Source of the DNA: Alloprevotella tannerae ATCC 51259
Lineage (GTDB): Bacteria; Bacteroidota; Bacteroidia; Bacteroidales; Bacteroidaceae
Direction of reading: 5' to 3'
DNA length: 64,000 nucleotides
Assembly: GCF_000159995.1 (NCBI RefSeq)
Contig: NZ_GG700642.1
Location: 89,036 to 153,035 of the forward strand
Part shown: positions 63,946 through 64,000 of the stretch, piece after piece
How positions within the stretch are numbered: the first letter of the stretch is position 1
Layout of the letters: the number at the start of each line of letters is the position of its first letter
Program-made: the position numbers and the translations under genes
The notes under the pieces: generated by a model
Told to the model about the DNA's origin: nothing
Database searches by the model: none
Seen by the model: the letters and a program-made list of their open reading frames with translations, nothing else

Positions 63946-64000
63946 ATGGGTAAAAGTACACATTTTAGCGGACAGCCGCTCTATTCTCAGATCATAAAAT
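63946..64000 (+). CDS. Transposase N-terminus (IS4 family, DUF4372-type start), partial
   Basis: The frame MGKSTHFSGQPLYSQIIK runs off the window. The pattern KST-F-GQP----LI is the usual start of Bacteroidetes IS4-family transposases with an N-terminal DUF4372 domain. Only 18 codons are visible. Confidence 0.65.
   Translation, partial: MGKSTHFSGQPLYSQIIK

Overview
The window comes from a member of the order Bacteroidales. Supporting signs are a complete Na+-translocating NADH:quinone reductase operon, Bacteroidetes-type promoters (TTTG, about 19-23 bp, TAnnTTTG) in front of many genes, two exported proteins with type IX secretion C-terminal domains, a SusC-era style outer-membrane beta-barrel protein with a carboxypeptidase-regulatory-like domain, a DAHP synthase/chorismate mutase fusion, and Bacteroides-type insertion sequences and a relaxase remnant. 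Most of the window is core chromosome of medium G+C. Two stretches are clearly AT-richer and acquired: 5.1-8.8 kb and about 55.8-64 kb. Species cannot be read from the sequence.

Layout. 0-4.7 kb: nqrA (end) to nqrF, closed by a strong terminator. 5.1-8.8 kb: a composite-transposon-like island. Two IS982-family copies in the same orientation flank a MutS-like ATPase gene, which lies between the broken ends of two other genes; a TATTTA duplication sits at the outer edges. 8.9-13 kb (minus): zinc-ribbon protein, Nif3-like protein, folD, ffh. 13.3-17.3 kb: a polyprenyl-phosphate glycosyltransferase and an ArnT-like lipid-linked sugar transferase. 17.4-23 kb: histidine phosphatase, FadL-like porin, UvrD/PcrA helicase, small exported protein. 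23.5-34.5 kb: recQ, glnS, a TPR protein, a very large TamB-like protein, a glycosyltransferase. 34.7-36.8 kb: DUF2582, CCA-adding enzyme, SRP RNA and tRNA-Thr. 37.6-41 kb: two exported type IX cargo candidates. 41.3-46.8 kb: DUF554, an extracytosolic flavin electron-transfer operon ending in an anchored nitroreductase, aroB, thioesterase. 46.9-55.8 kb: a small gene, DAHP synthase/chorismate mutase, outer-membrane protein, sugar MFS transporter, exonuclease and dnaK behind two sigma-54-like promoters. 55.8-64 kb: accessory genes (RipA-like, DUF6078-like, a PD-(D/E)XK nuclease, relaxase remnant, IS1380 and IS4 remnants, a methyltransferase, the start of another transposase).

The strongest unexplained signal is a set of eight intergenic arrays spread over the whole window. 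Each has exactly four inverted-repeat units. In seven arrays the period is exactly 22 bp and the central dinucleotide of every unit is GT or its complement AC, although the arms belong to three unrelated sequence families; one array mixes two families. The eighth array has an exact 21-bp period and lies upstream of dnaK. They are not CRISPRs, coding repeats or ordinary terminators, and they look like sites for one kind of DNA- or RNA-acting machinery.

Functional links inside the window: ffh and the SRP RNA form the signal recognition particle; aroB and the DAHP synthase/chorismate mutase serve aromatic biosynthesis; NqrB, NqrC and the two DAVSGAT proteins at 43.5-45.2 kb all carry the motif for covalent FMN attachment.
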